DNA of 64,000 bases from Pollutimonas thiosulfatoxidans (GTDB lineage: Bacteria; Pseudomonadota; Gammaproteobacteria; Burkholderiales; Burkholderiaceae_B): positions 1,860,001 through 1,924,000 of the forward strand of contig NZ_CP022987.1 of NCBI RefSeq assembly GCF_004022565.1, written 5' to 3'. The notes beneath the pieces are model-generated. The model made no database searches. It worked only from the letters and a program-made list of their open reading frames with translations, and was not told the DNA's origin. Each line of letters opens with the position of its first letter. Positions within the stretch are counted from its first letter, which is position 1. The translations under genes and the position numbers were made by a program. Of this stretch, positions 36,261 through 45,700 are shown piece after piece.

Positions 36261-36839
36261 ATGATACGTACTAACGCCAGTGCCATTGCCCTCGCTTTTG
36301 CCACCTTGTTTGCTGGCCAGGCCCTCGCCGCCCCGCAAACCTATGTGCTGGACCCCACCCACTCTTTCCCTCGTTTTTCTTACGATCACATGGGGATGTC
36401 CAAACAAATACTGCGCTTCAACAAGACCACCGGTACCGTCGTACTGGACAAGGAAGCCAAGCAAGCCAAGGTCGACGTCACGATAGACATGACTTCCATC
36501 GACACCGGCTTTGACGAGTTCGACGAGCACATCCAGGGCACGGACTTCCTGGACACCGCCACCTACCCCACGGCCACCTTCAAGTCCACCAAAGTCAACT
36601 TCCAGGGCGACCAGCCCATCAGCATCGAGGGTGACCTGACCATCAAGGGCATTACCAAGCCGATAACCCTTACCGTGAACTCGTTCTTCAGTGGCCCACA
36701 CCCCATGTTGGAGAAAGACGCCGTCGGTGCCAGTGCCACCGGCGTCATCAAGCGCAGCGAATTCAATGCCGGCATGTACGCCCCCGCAGTGGGCGACGAA
36801 GTGACGCTGGATATCGCCCTGGAAGCCATTGTTGAATAA
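36261..36839 (+). CDS. YceI-family periplasmic lipid-binding protein
   Basis: The 192-residue precursor has a signal peptide ending GQALA and a lipocalin-like YceI domain (YVLDPTHSFPRFSYDHMGMS, GDLTIKGITKPITLTVN, GVIKRSEFNAGMYAPAVGDEV). YceI proteins bind polyisoprenoids such as ubiquinone precursors in the periplasm and are often induced by acid or oxidative stress. ATG at 36261 follows AAGGA. It is first in a rightward group with the glutathionyl-hydroquinone reductase and pirin genes (63- and 16-base gaps), which suggests a shared quinone-related role. Confidence 0.9.
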   Translation: MIRTNASAIALAFATLFAGQALAAPQTYVLDPTHSFPRFSYDHMGMSKQILRFNKTTGTVVLDKEAKQAKVDVTIDMTSIDTGFDEFDEHIQGTDFLDTATYPTATFKSTKVNFQGDQPISIEGDLTIKGITKPITLTVNSFFSGPHPMLEKDAVGASATGVIKRSEFNAGMYAPAVGDEVTLDIALEAIVE

Positions 36840-36902
36840 GCGAACGCTATCAATTTCTAGCGCATGCCCATGCCGGCATGCCATCAAGGACAAGGAGTCA
36901 TC

Positions 36903-37856
36903 ATGGGACTACTCGTAGACGGAAAATGGCAAGACCAGTGGTACGACACAGCCAGCACCGGTGGACGTTTCATACGCAGCGATGCGCAGTTTCGCAACTG
37001 GATCACCGCTGATGGCCGTCCCGGGCCCAGCGGTACGGGTGGATTTCGCGCCGAGCCCGGCCGCTACCACCTTTACGTTTCCCTGGCCTGCCCCTGGGCC
37101 AATCGCACACTGATCCTGCGCGCCTTGAAAGGCCTGGAACAGATGATCAGCGTGTCGGTGGTCCACCCCTATATGGGAGAAAACGGCTGGACCTTCGAGC
37201 CCGGCCCCGGCGTGGTGGCCGATCCCGTCGCCCAAGCCCAGTATTTGTACGAAGTCTATCTGCGGGCACAACCCGGCTATAGCGGACGCGTAACCGTTCC
37301 CGTGCTGTGGGACCTTGAGCGCGACACGATAGTCAGCAATGAGTCGTCGGAGATCATCCGCATGTTCAATTCCGCATTCGACGGCATCTGCGCCAGCGAA
37401 GGCGACTACGCGCCGCAAGACCTGCTGCCGCAAATCGATGCCATCAATGCCGAAATCTACGATGCCATCAACAACGGCGTATACAAGGTCGGCTTTGCGA
37501 CCGAGCAAGCGGTATACGAACAGGAAGTCCAGCAGCTATTTGCGGCTCTCGACAAGCTGGAAGCCACATTGGGGCAGCAGCGCTATCTGTTGGGCGACGT
37601 GGTCACCGAGGCTGACTGGCGTTTGTTTACCACGCTGATTCGCTTCGATGCGGTCTATCACGGTCACTTCAAGTGCAACCTGAAACGCATCGCCGACTAC
37701 CCGAATTTGTGGCGCTACACCCGCGAGCTCTACCAATGGCCGGGTGTCGCATCGACAGTGAATTTCGATCATATCAAGCAGCACTATTACCGCAGTCATC
37801 ACAGCATCAACCCTAACGGCATCGTGCCGGCAGGGCCCCTACTGAATCTGGACTGA
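36903..37856 (+). CDS. Glutathionyl-hydroquinone reductase (Xi-class GST)
   Basis: The 317-residue protein is a Xi-class glutathione transferase like YqjG/PcpF, which removes glutathione from glutathionyl-hydroquinones. The catalytic cysteine is Cys63 in SLACPWANRTL, the CPWA motif of the class. The thioredoxin-like half has the VSNESSEIIRMFNSAF glutathione-binding segment and the C-terminal half is helical (LGDVVTEADWRLFTTLIRFD). ATG at 36903 follows AAGGAG. The context with YceI and pirin suggests quinone detoxification. Confidence 0.93.
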   Translation: MGLLVDGKWQDQWYDTASTGGRFIRSDAQFRNWITADGRPGPSGTGGFRAEPGRYHLYVSLACPWANRTLILRALKGLEQMISVSVVHPYMGENGWTFEPGPGVVADPVAQAQYLYEVYLRAQPGYSGRVTVPVLWDLERDTIVSNESSEIIRMFNSAFDGICASEGDYAPQDLLPQIDAINAEIYDAINNGVYKVGFATEQAVYEQEVQQLFAALDKLEATLGQQRYLLGDVVTEADWRLFTTLIRFDAVYHGHFKCNLKRIADYPNLWRYTRELYQWPGVASTVNFDHIKQHYYRSHHSINPNGIVPAGPLLNLD

Positions 37857-37872
37857 TCAAAGGAGAGCAAGC

Positions 37873-38580
37873 ATGTTGGAAATCCGAAAAAGTGAAGATC
37901 GCGGTGTCGCCGAACATGGCTGGTTAAGCTCGCGGCACTCATTCTCGTTCGCAAATTATCACGACCCCCGCCACACCGGTTTCGGCCCATTATTGGTCAT
38001 CAACGAAGACCGCGTACAGCCCGGGCGTGGCTTTGGCGCCCATAGTCATCGGGACATGGAAATTATTTCCTATGTACTTGATGGCGCGCTCGAGCATAAA
38101 GACAACATGGGCACAGGGTCGGTCATCCAGTACGGACATGTCCAGCGCATGAGCGCCGGCAGCGGCGTCGCCCATAGCGAATTCAATCATTCTCAGTCCG
38201 ATCCAGTCCACTTTCTGCAAATATGGATCGCACCCAATGTCCGCAACATAGACCCCAGCTACGAAGAGAAGTATTTCGACCCTGCGAGCAAGCAAGGGCA
38301 ATGGCGGCTTATCGCGTCGCCCGACGGGCGGGATGGGTCGGTCTTGATACACCAGGACGCGTATATGTATGCAGCTATCCTCGACGGCGACGACGCGCTG
38401 GAACACATCATCGCTGAAGGCCGGCGCGCCTATGTGCATGTGGTCCGCGGCACGATCATGGTAAACGGCATCGCATTGCAAGCGGGTGACGCCCTGAAAC
38501 TTGTCAACGAGCCACAAGTGACTGTTTCAGGGGCGCTAAACGCCGAGATCCTGATGTTCGATTTGCCTGCACAGCACTAA
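37873..38580 (+). CDS. Pirin family protein (YhhW-like bicupin)
   Basis: The 235-residue bicupin has the pirin N-terminal motif (SRHSFSFANYHDPRHTGFGPLLVINED) and metal ligands in FGAHSHRDMEIISYVLDG and SGVAHSEFNHS. YhhW-type pirins can act as quercetin 2,3-dioxygenases in vitro; in vivo roles are mostly unknown. AAAGGAG precedes the ATG at 37873, 16 bases after the hydroquinone reductase stop, so the two are cotranscribed. Length matches E. coli YhhW (231). Confidence 0.92.
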   Translation: MLEIRKSEDRGVAEHGWLSSRHSFSFANYHDPRHTGFGPLLVINEDRVQPGRGFGAHSHRDMEIISYVLDGALEHKDNMGTGSVIQYGHVQRMSAGSGVAHSEFNHSQSDPVHFLQIWIAPNVRNIDPSYEEKYFDPASKQGQWRLIASPDGRDGSVLIHQDAYMYAAILDGDDALEHIIAEGRRAYVHVVRGTIMVNGIALQAGDALKLVNEPQVTVSGALNAEILMFDLPAQH

Positions 38581-38645
38581 GGCCGGGTAAACTTAACGAA
38601 AGCCACGTACGACGCACCTAAGCCCCAGGGTTACCCAAGCATGCC

Positions 38646-39608
38646 ATGATGCAATCCATATTGCAGCTTATCGAGGAATACGGCCTTGCCATCGTATTCC
38701 TTAACGTGCTTGTGGAGCAGGCGGGTGCACCCATACCCGCTTACCCCATTCTGGTCATCACCGGCGCGCTACTCGATACCAGCGGTTATTCCGCATTCGC
38801 CCTGCTGGGCGTTGCCGTCTTCGGTGCGCTGCTTGCCGACCTTGGCTGGTATCTGGCCGGCCGACGTTATGGCCGCAAGATGCTTACGACGCTATGTCGT
38901 ATTTCACTGTCGCCCGATTCATGCGTCAGGCAAACAGAATCCATTTACCTGCGCTGGGGGCCGCCGTCCTTAATGGTGGCCAAGTTCATTCCGGGCTTTG
39001 CATCGATTGCCAGTGTGCTTGCAGGCGCCGTCGGAACGCCCAAAAGAAGTTTTCTGCTGTTTGACAGCATAGGCGCGGCAATATGGGCGGGCTCGGCCAT
39101 TTACCTGGGGTCCCTGTTCAGCACGGCGGTCGACGAGCTGCTTGATGTCCTGATCAACCTGGGCCTGCTGGGCGTGCTGCTGCTGGGCATCGCGCTGGCA
39201 CTTTTCGTCGCCAACAAGTGGTGGCAGCGCAAACGCTTTATCAAATCTTTAAGTATGGAGCGCGTCAGCGTCTCCGAACTGCACGACATGCTGGAGTCAG
39301 GAAACCACCCCATCATTGTTGATGTGCGATCGCCGCTTGCGCAGGGGCAGGGACGGATTCCCGGCGCTATTTTCCTTACCGCCGGAGACATCGCACGCAG
39401 CGAGGTCCCAGCAAGCGAAGTCATCGTGTACTGCGATTGTCCCAATGACGCATCCGCGGCCGTCGTCGCAAAACAGCTGATGCAAAAGGGTTATGGCAGA
39501 GTCCGGCCGCTGGCCGGCGGCATAGCGGCTTGGGTGGATGCGGGACACTCGATCGAAGGCGATACAGAGCCGCCACTGCAGGGCGACCTACCTCTTATTC
39601 AGCACTGA
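38646..39608 (+). CDS. DedA-family membrane protein fused to a rhodanese domain
   Basis: The 320-residue protein joins a DedA/VTT membrane domain (residues 1-195; PAYPILVITGALL, KFIPGFASIASVLAGAVG, about five helices) to a cytoplasmic rhodanese domain from about 205 (HPIIVDVRSPLAQGQGRIPGAI). The rhodanese active-site region reads VYCDCPND, with Cys263 at the catalytic position and Cys265 two residues on, instead of the usual CxxGxRS loop. DedA proteins are undecaprenyl-phosphate or phospholipid flippases; the fused domain may add sulfur or redox sensing. It overlaps the convergent amidase gene by 10 bases. Confidence 0.88.
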   Translation: MMQSILQLIEEYGLAIVFLNVLVEQAGAPIPAYPILVITGALLDTSGYSAFALLGVAVFGALLADLGWYLAGRRYGRKMLTTLCRISLSPDSCVRQTESIYLRWGPPSLMVAKFIPGFASIASVLAGAVGTPKRSFLLFDSIGAAIWAGSAIYLGSLFSTAVDELLDVLINLGLLGVLLLGIALALFVANKWWQRKRFIKSLSMERVSVSELHDMLESGNHPIIVDVRSPLAQGQGRIPGAIFLTAGDIARSEVPASEVIVYCDCPNDASAAVVAKQLMQKGYGRVRPLAGGIAAWVDAGHSIEGDTEPPLQGDLPLIQH

Positions 39609-41071
39609 GGCGCCGGCACAGAGCCCAGCACGGCTTCGATTGCCATGCCGATAGACAACAGCTTTTGATCGCTGCCCACCAGCCCATCCAGCTCTGCGCC
39701 GACGGGCATGCCACCGGGCGTCATGCCCACCGGTAGCGCCAACCCCGGCAAGCCCGCCGCAGATGCAGCCGCAGCATTGCGGGTGACTGTGCCGAAGGTG
39801 TCGACGGGCGGGCCGCCATTGATGGACAGCGTGGACGAGCCTTGCTCGAAGTCGATGGCAACCGATGCAACCGGTGTGGTCGGAAAGAACAGCGCGTCCA
39901 GCTTGTGAGCCTGGAAACAGTCTGCGTACAGCTTCTGCAACTGAGGCCTGTGCACTTGAATGGCCACTGTGTATGCGTCAGCAAAGGCATCATTCAAGAT
40001 GGGCCCGTCGAACGTCGCCTTGACGTCAGGGCTGGCTATCTGCGCCGCTATGCTCTGCAAACTGATGCCCGTGGCGCCATAGGTGTGCAGGTATGCCGGT
40101 ATATCCTGGATAGGCTCATGCAGGGCCACCGGAAACACGACCTGCGCGCCCAACTCAAGGACGTCCGGTATGTCGACCTCTACAAACGCCACACCGGCGG
40201 CAGACAGTTTGTCTTTGGCGGTCTGCATGGCGGCCGCGACGTCATCTTCCAGGCCGGCCCAGAAAGCGGCCGGGATGCCCAGACGCAAGCCAGTCAGGGC
40301 GGCGGGTGCTGGCACTTGTGCGCCGCTTACGACGGCGTCCAGCAGCGCTACATCGGCAACAGTACGCCCCATGGGCCCCACCGTGTCCAGCGTATGCGCT
40401 ATCGGCAATACACCATGGCCCGAGTAGCGCCGCTGTTCCGCCCCATTGCCCACTGAAGGGCGCAAGCCGGCGATCCCATTGAATGCTGAAGGCACCCTAA
40501 CCGAGCCACCGGTGTCCGTACCCAAGCCGGCAGGAACAATACGGGCGGCGATGGCCGCTCCGGTACCGCCCGACGACCCGCCCGCGATACGCGCAGGATC
40601 GTAGGGATTTCGGGCTACGCCCGCAAAGGACGAGAAATTGGTTGTGGTGATGCCAAAGGCCAGTTCGTGCAAGTTGGACTTGCCCAAAATGATGGCGCCT
40701 GCATCGACCAGGGATTGCACCACTGGGGCGTTAGCTGCTGGACGGAAATGCTGCAGCGCCGGCGTGCCGCCTGTCGTTGGCAGGCCGGCGGTGTTGATGT
40801 TGTCTTTGATGATGATGGGCAGGCCAGCCAAGGGCCCCAGTGCCTGTCCCGCCGCCCGTGCTGTGTCGACGCGGCGCGCCTGAGCCAACGCGCCCTCCCG
40901 GTCCAAGGCGATGATGCTGCCCAAGGAGGCCTGTTGTTCGGCGCGGTCCAGCAGTGTGGTCACGTACGCCTCGGCACTGAGTCTGCCGCTGGCGATGGCA
41001 GCGACCGCCTCGGAGGCGCTCAAAGCCAGTTGCTGTGTTGCGTCGATGGACGGGAGAATGGGGTTTTCCAT
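39599..41071 (-). CDS. Amidase-signature family hydrolase
   Basis: The 490-residue protein has the Ser-cisSer-Lys catalytic triad of amidase-signature enzymes: the lysine in LPIIIKDNINTAG, cis-serine in RIAGGSSGGTGAAIAARI and nucleophile serine in GTDTGGSVRVPSAFNG. It resembles indole-3-acetamide hydrolases, but substrate cannot be settled from sequence. It has no leader, so it is cytoplasmic. GAGG precedes the ATG at 41071. It stands alone between the DedA-rhodanese gene (convergent) and tRNA-Arg. Confidence 0.88.
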   Translation of the reverse strand: MENPILPSIDATQQLALSASEAVAAIASGRLSAEAYVTTLLDRAEQQASLGSIIALDREGALAQARRVDTARAAGQALGPLAGLPIIIKDNINTAGLPTTGGTPALQHFRPAANAPVVQSLVDAGAIILGKSNLHELAFGITTTNFSSFAGVARNPYDPARIAGGSSGGTGAAIAARIVPAGLGTDTGGSVRVPSAFNGIAGLRPSVGNGAEQRRYSGHGVLPIAHTLDTVGPMGRTVADVALLDAVVSGAQVPAPAALTGLRLGIPAAFWAGLEDDVAAAMQTAKDKLSAAGVAFVEVDIPDVLELGAQVVFPVALHEPIQDIPAYLHTYGATGISLQSIAAQIASPDVKATFDGPILNDAFADAYTVAIQVHRPQLQKLYADCFQAHKLDALFFPTTPVASVAIDFEQGSSTLSINGGPPVDTFGTVTRNAAAASAAGLPGLALPVGMTPGGMPVGAELDGLVGSDQKLLSIGMAIEAVLGSVPAPQC

Positions 41072-41092
41072 TTGCTTGCCTCGAAGTAACCA

Positions 41093-41169
41093 TGGCGCGG
41101 CAGGAGGGGCTCGAACCCCCGACCCCGGGCTTAGAAGGCCCGTGCTCTATCCAGCTGAGCTACTGCCGC
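41093..41169 (-). tRNA. tRNA-Arg (anticodon TCT)
   Basis: Read on the minus strand, the 77-base cloverleaf begins GCGGCAGTAGCTCAGCTGGA. It has anticodon TCT in GGGCCTTCTAAGCCC, a TpsiC arm GGGGGTTCGAGCCCC and encoded CCA. The acceptor stem GCGGCAG/CTGCCGC is perfect. It decodes AGA/AGG, rare codons in a GC-rich genome. Confidence 0.97.
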
Positions 41170-41190
41170 TTGTGTGCACTGCAACGCCGC

Positions 41191-41196
41191 ATTTTA
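41191..41196 (-). promoter_or_regulatory. -10 element for tRNA-Arg
   Basis: TAAAAT on the minus strand lies 22 bases before the tRNA 5' end, followed by a GC-rich discriminator as in stable-RNA promoters. No convincing -35 box was found. Confidence 0.35.
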
Positions 41197-41369
41197 CCCC
41201 GTGGCCCCGATACCGAAAAAAGCCTGTAGCGTCGCCAGCTTACAGATCAAACAGCGGCATGGTGATTGCTGCTCGAGGCCGCTGCGCAACATGCTTACAT
41301 TAGGTAGCGAGCGCGTACAAGACTGGTGCTACAGTTTCTTCCTTTGCCAATAACAATTCACTCAGCTTC

Positions 41370-42671
41370 ATGATCAACGTCCGCCGCTATAACAATATAT
41401 TCGCCCAGGCGACCATCGCAGCCCTTCTCGCCTTGCCCGGTGTAGCGATCTCCGGCATCACCTATTCCTTGCAGCAAACCCACGCGGTTGCAGGTGAGAC
41501 CATCAACATACGCGCAGTGCTGTTCAACGACTCCGACACCTTGATGGATTGGACGCCGCCGCAAAACCTCGTTCTGCAGTGGCGAGGCCCGCAAGGCCAG
41601 GCAGTGCGCACTCTCGCGTATCTGGAACAGGCTCGGACGCCGCTGAATGTGCCGGTAAACAATTTTGTGAAACTGTCATGGAAAGCTGTGGTCCCCACCG
41701 GCATCACCGGGTTGCAGGCGCTTAACATCGAGGGCCAGCCCACCTTGTTGGCGCTGGATACCAGCCCGCTGGAAAACAGCTCGATAGCCGGGACCCGAGC
41801 CATCGGGCCTGTAGTTGATGCGGGTGCGGCCCAGGGCACAGGTTTAAGCGACCCCCCTCTTCCGGCCAACGTGGTTGCCGCAACAGGAGCGTCGGTAAGT
41901 TCTGGGCCAGCAATCAACTCCACCCAAAGTCTGAAGGCGCCGTCATCTGCGTTCGACAACTTCCGCAGCGCCATTTCGCCGTACGAGCCCATCTATTTCG
42001 ACGTAGGCAACAAGGGCGGCCGCAATGCTCGCTACCAGGTCAGCTTCAAGTACCGGATCTTCACGCCCGACGACCCGATGAACCCGGACTTCTCCGACAA
42101 CATTTATCTGGGCTACACCCAGACGGCGCTGTGGGATTTGCACTCCGAGTCGCACCCTTTCATCGACACTTCGTTCAAGCCCAGCCTGTTCTGGCGCAAG
42201 GACGCCTTGTGGCAGGCAGAACAGAAAGACTGGTTCATGGGGCTGCAGTCTGGTGTAGAGCATGAGTCCAACGGCAAGAGCGGCGACGATTCGCGCTCCT
42301 TGAATTTCGCCTACATACAGCCCGAGTTCAACTACCGCTTCGATGGCGGCAGCACACTGACCTTCGCTCCGCGCCTGAAGAGCTATTTCTCCATGCGCAA
42401 CAACGCCGACTATCCCGACTATGCCGGGCATGTCGACTGGAAGCTGCGCTGGGCGCAGGACAACGGGCTGGTCCTGTCGGGCATGTATCGACAAGGCCAC
42501 AAAGGCCGGCATACCGCACAGGTTGAAGCGGCCTGGCCCTTGCGCCGCACCTTCCTCAACATGAACGGCTACCTGCATGTGCAGTATTTTGAGGGCTATG
42601 GCGAGACCATATTGGGCTACAAGCAGAAAAGCGACCCTCAAGTGCGTCTGGGCATTTCCCTGGTGCCTTGA
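41370..42671 (+). CDS. pldA: Outer-membrane phospholipase A with N-terminal extension
   Basis: The 433-residue precursor has a signal-like N-terminus and a C-terminal 12-stranded barrel typical of PldA. The catalytic residues are His298 and Ser300 in GVEHESNGKSGDD and Asn312 in SLNFAY, the same spacing as E. coli His142/Ser144/Asn156. It hydrolyses surface phospholipids at the outer membrane. It is about 140 residues longer than E. coli PldA because of a beta-rich extension (about 30-200; GETINIRAVLFNDSDTL, LVLQWRGPQGQAVRTL) and a low-complexity linker. Such extensions occur in betaproteobacterial homologues. The final residue pattern ends GISLVP rather than in a classic aromatic. Confidence 0.88.
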   Translation: MINVRRYNNIFAQATIAALLALPGVAISGITYSLQQTHAVAGETINIRAVLFNDSDTLMDWTPPQNLVLQWRGPQGQAVRTLAYLEQARTPLNVPVNNFVKLSWKAVVPTGITGLQALNIEGQPTLLALDTSPLENSSIAGTRAIGPVVDAGAAQGTGLSDPPLPANVVAATGASVSSGPAINSTQSLKAPSSAFDNFRSAISPYEPIYFDVGNKGGRNARYQVSFKYRIFTPDDPMNPDFSDNIYLGYTQTALWDLHSESHPFIDTSFKPSLFWRKDALWQAEQKDWFMGLQSGVEHESNGKSGDDSRSLNFAYIQPEFNYRFDGGSTLTFAPRLKSYFSMRNNADYPDYAGHVDWKLRWAQDNGLVLSGMYRQGHKGRHTAQVEAAWPLRRTFLNMNGYLHVQYFEGYGETILGYKQKSDPQVRLGISLVP

Positions 42672-42725
42672 AAGCACCTACACTAGTCGGGACCATAGAA
42701 CATCCTTCTACAGGAGACTGACCCG

Positions 42726-45700
42726 ATGAACGCTCCCCTTGATCAGGCGGTGCTGTCGGCACTCGGCACGGTGACACTCGACGACAAGTACACCCTGGAG
42801 AAAGGCCGCGCCTACATGAGCGGCACTCAAGCCTTGGTACGGCTTCCCATGTTGCAGAAGGCGCGCGACCGGCGCGCCGGTCTGAACACCGCCGGCTTCA
42901 TTTCCGGTTACCGCGGCTCGCCACTAGGCGCGCTGGACCAGGCCCTCTGGAAAGCCAAGACGCACCTGGCGGACAACGACATCGTCTTTCAGCCGGGCCT
43001 GAACGAAGACCTGGCCGCGACCTCGGTCTGGGGCACGCAACAGGTCACGCTCTACCCCGACGCCACGCGCGACGGCGTCTTTGGCATGTGGTACGGCAAA
43101 GGACCGGGCGTGGACCGGTCCATGGACGTTTTCAAGCATGCAAACTCGGCGGGCACCTCGCCCCATGGCGGGGTGTTGCTGCTGGCCGGAGACGACCACG
43201 GCGCCAAATCGTCAACTGTCGCACACCAGTCCGAACATGACTTCCAGGCGGCCGGCATACCGGTGCTCTATCCCGCCAATGTGCAGGAATACCTGGATTA
43301 CGGCCTGCATGGCTGGGCCATGAGCCGCTACTCGGGGCTGTGGGTCGCCATGAAATGCGTCACCGAGGTCGTCGAGTCTACGGCATCCGTCGACATCGAT
43401 CCGGACCGGGCGCGCATCGTCATCCCGCAGGACTTCATCCTCCCACCCGATGGCCTGAGCATACGTTGGCCCGATCCTCCACTGGTGCAAGAGGCGCGGC
43501 TGATCGACTACAAGTGGTATGCAGCACTGGCCTATACGCGGGCAAACAAGCTTAACCGCATCGTCATCGATGCGCCCCAGCCACGCCTGGGCATCATGAC
43601 TGCCGGCAAAGCTTATCTGGATACACGCCAGGCCCTGGCCGACCTGGGCCTGGACGAAGAGACCTGTGCACAAATAGGCATACGGCTGATGAAGGTCGGC
43701 TGCGTCTGGCCGCTTAACGCCCAAGATGCCCGCGAGTTCGCAACAGGCCTGGACGAAATCCTGGTGGTCGAAGAAAAACGCCAGATCCTCGAGTACGCAC
43801 TGAAGGAAGAGCTATACAACTGGCGCGACGACGTACGCCCCAGGGTCTATGGCAAGTTCGACGAAAAAGACAATGCCGGCGGCGAGTGGTCGGTTCCGCG
43901 CGGCCAGTGGCTGCTGCCCGCGCGCGGGGAGCTCTCGCCGGCATTGATCGCCAAGGCCATCGCGCGGCGGCTCGAGCAATTCCAGTTGCCGGCGCAAGTG
44001 CGCGCCGGCATCGCCGCACGTATCGCCATCATCGATGCCAAAGAACGAGAGCTGAACACGCCCACGGTAACGACCGATCGCAAGCCCTGGTTTTGTTCCG
44101 GCTGTCCGCATAATACCTCCACCCGCGTGCCGGAAGGCTCGCGCGCCTTGGCGGGCATAGGCTGCCACTACATGAGCATCTGGATGGACCGCAACACGGC
44201 AACCTTCAGCCATATGGGCGGCGAAGGCGCAGCGTGGATAGGCCAAAAGTCCTTCACAACTGAAAAGCATGTTTTTGCCAATCTGGGCGACGGCACGTAT
44301 TTCCATTCCGGCATCCTGGCAATCCGGGCCGCCATTGCGGCCAACGCCAACATTACCTACAAAATACTCTACAACGACGCCGTGGCCATGACAGGCGGAC
44401 AGCCGGTGGACGGCATCCTGAAGGTCACCGATGTGATCGCCCAGGTGCATGCCGAAGGCGCCCGCAAGGTCGTCGTGGTTACCGACGAACCCGAAAAATA
44501 CCAAGGCATGAAGCTGGTGGGCAACCCACCCGTGTATCACCGCGATGAACTCGATCGCGTACAGCGTGAACTGCGCGAAGTCGAAGGCACGACCGTCCTG
44601 GTCTACGATCAGACCTGTGCCACCGAGAAGCGCCGGCGCCGCAAGCGCGGCACCTACCCGGATCCGGCGCGACGCGTGTTCATCAACGATACGGTCTGTG
44701 AAGCCTGTGGCGATTGCTCGGTCAAATCCAACTGCCTGTCGGTCGAGCCACTACAGACACCGCTAGGCGTCAAGCGCAAGATCAATCAGTCTTCCTGCAA
44801 TAAGGATTTTTCCTGCGTCAACGGCTTCTGTCCCAGCTTTATTACAGCCGAAGGCGCGCAGTTGCGCCGGCCCGACAAGCAAGCCGGAAAAGCCGCCTTG
44901 CCCGATGTGGCATTGCCCCAGCCCGAGCTTCCTGCCATTGCCGACACCTACGGTATTCTGGTTACCGGCATAGGCGGCACGGGCGTGGTTACCATCGGCG
45001 GCCTGCTCGGCATGGCGGCGCACCTGGAAGGCAAAGGCGTAACGGTGCTCGATATGGCCGGCCTGGCGCAGAAAGGCGGCGCAGTGTTAAGCCATGTGCA
45101 GATCGCCCATCAACCGGATGACATCCACGCCACGCGCGTCGCCACGGGTGAAGCGCAAGTCATTATTGGTTGCGACGCCATTGTTTCCACAGCCAGCGAC
45201 GTCTTGTCACGGGCCCAGAATGGCCTGACGCGGGCTGCCATCAACACCGCACGCATCCCCACGGCCCAGTTCATCCACAACCCCAAATGGGAATTCCCCG
45301 CCGCCTCATCCGAACGCTTGCTGTCCGACGCCATGGGCAGCTTGTGCCAGTTCCTGGACGCCAACGCCCTGGCGCTGCATGTGCTGGGCGACGCCATCTA
45401 TGCCAACCCCTTGCTGCTGGGCTATGCCTGGCAACAAGGCTGGATCCCGCTATCCCACGACAGCCTGATGCGCGCTATTGAACTGAATGGCGTCATGATC
45501 GAGAACAACCGGATCGCATTCGAGTGGGGCCGCGCGGCGGCACATCTGGGCGCGTCAGCCCTTATGCCTGCCGGCACGCCTGCGACTGCGCAACTTATCT
45601 CCATGCCGGAAACGCTCACTGCCACCCTCGAACGCAACCGTGTTTGGCTCACCGATTATCAGCACGCCAGGTATGCTCAGCGCTATCTGGACGCGGTGCA

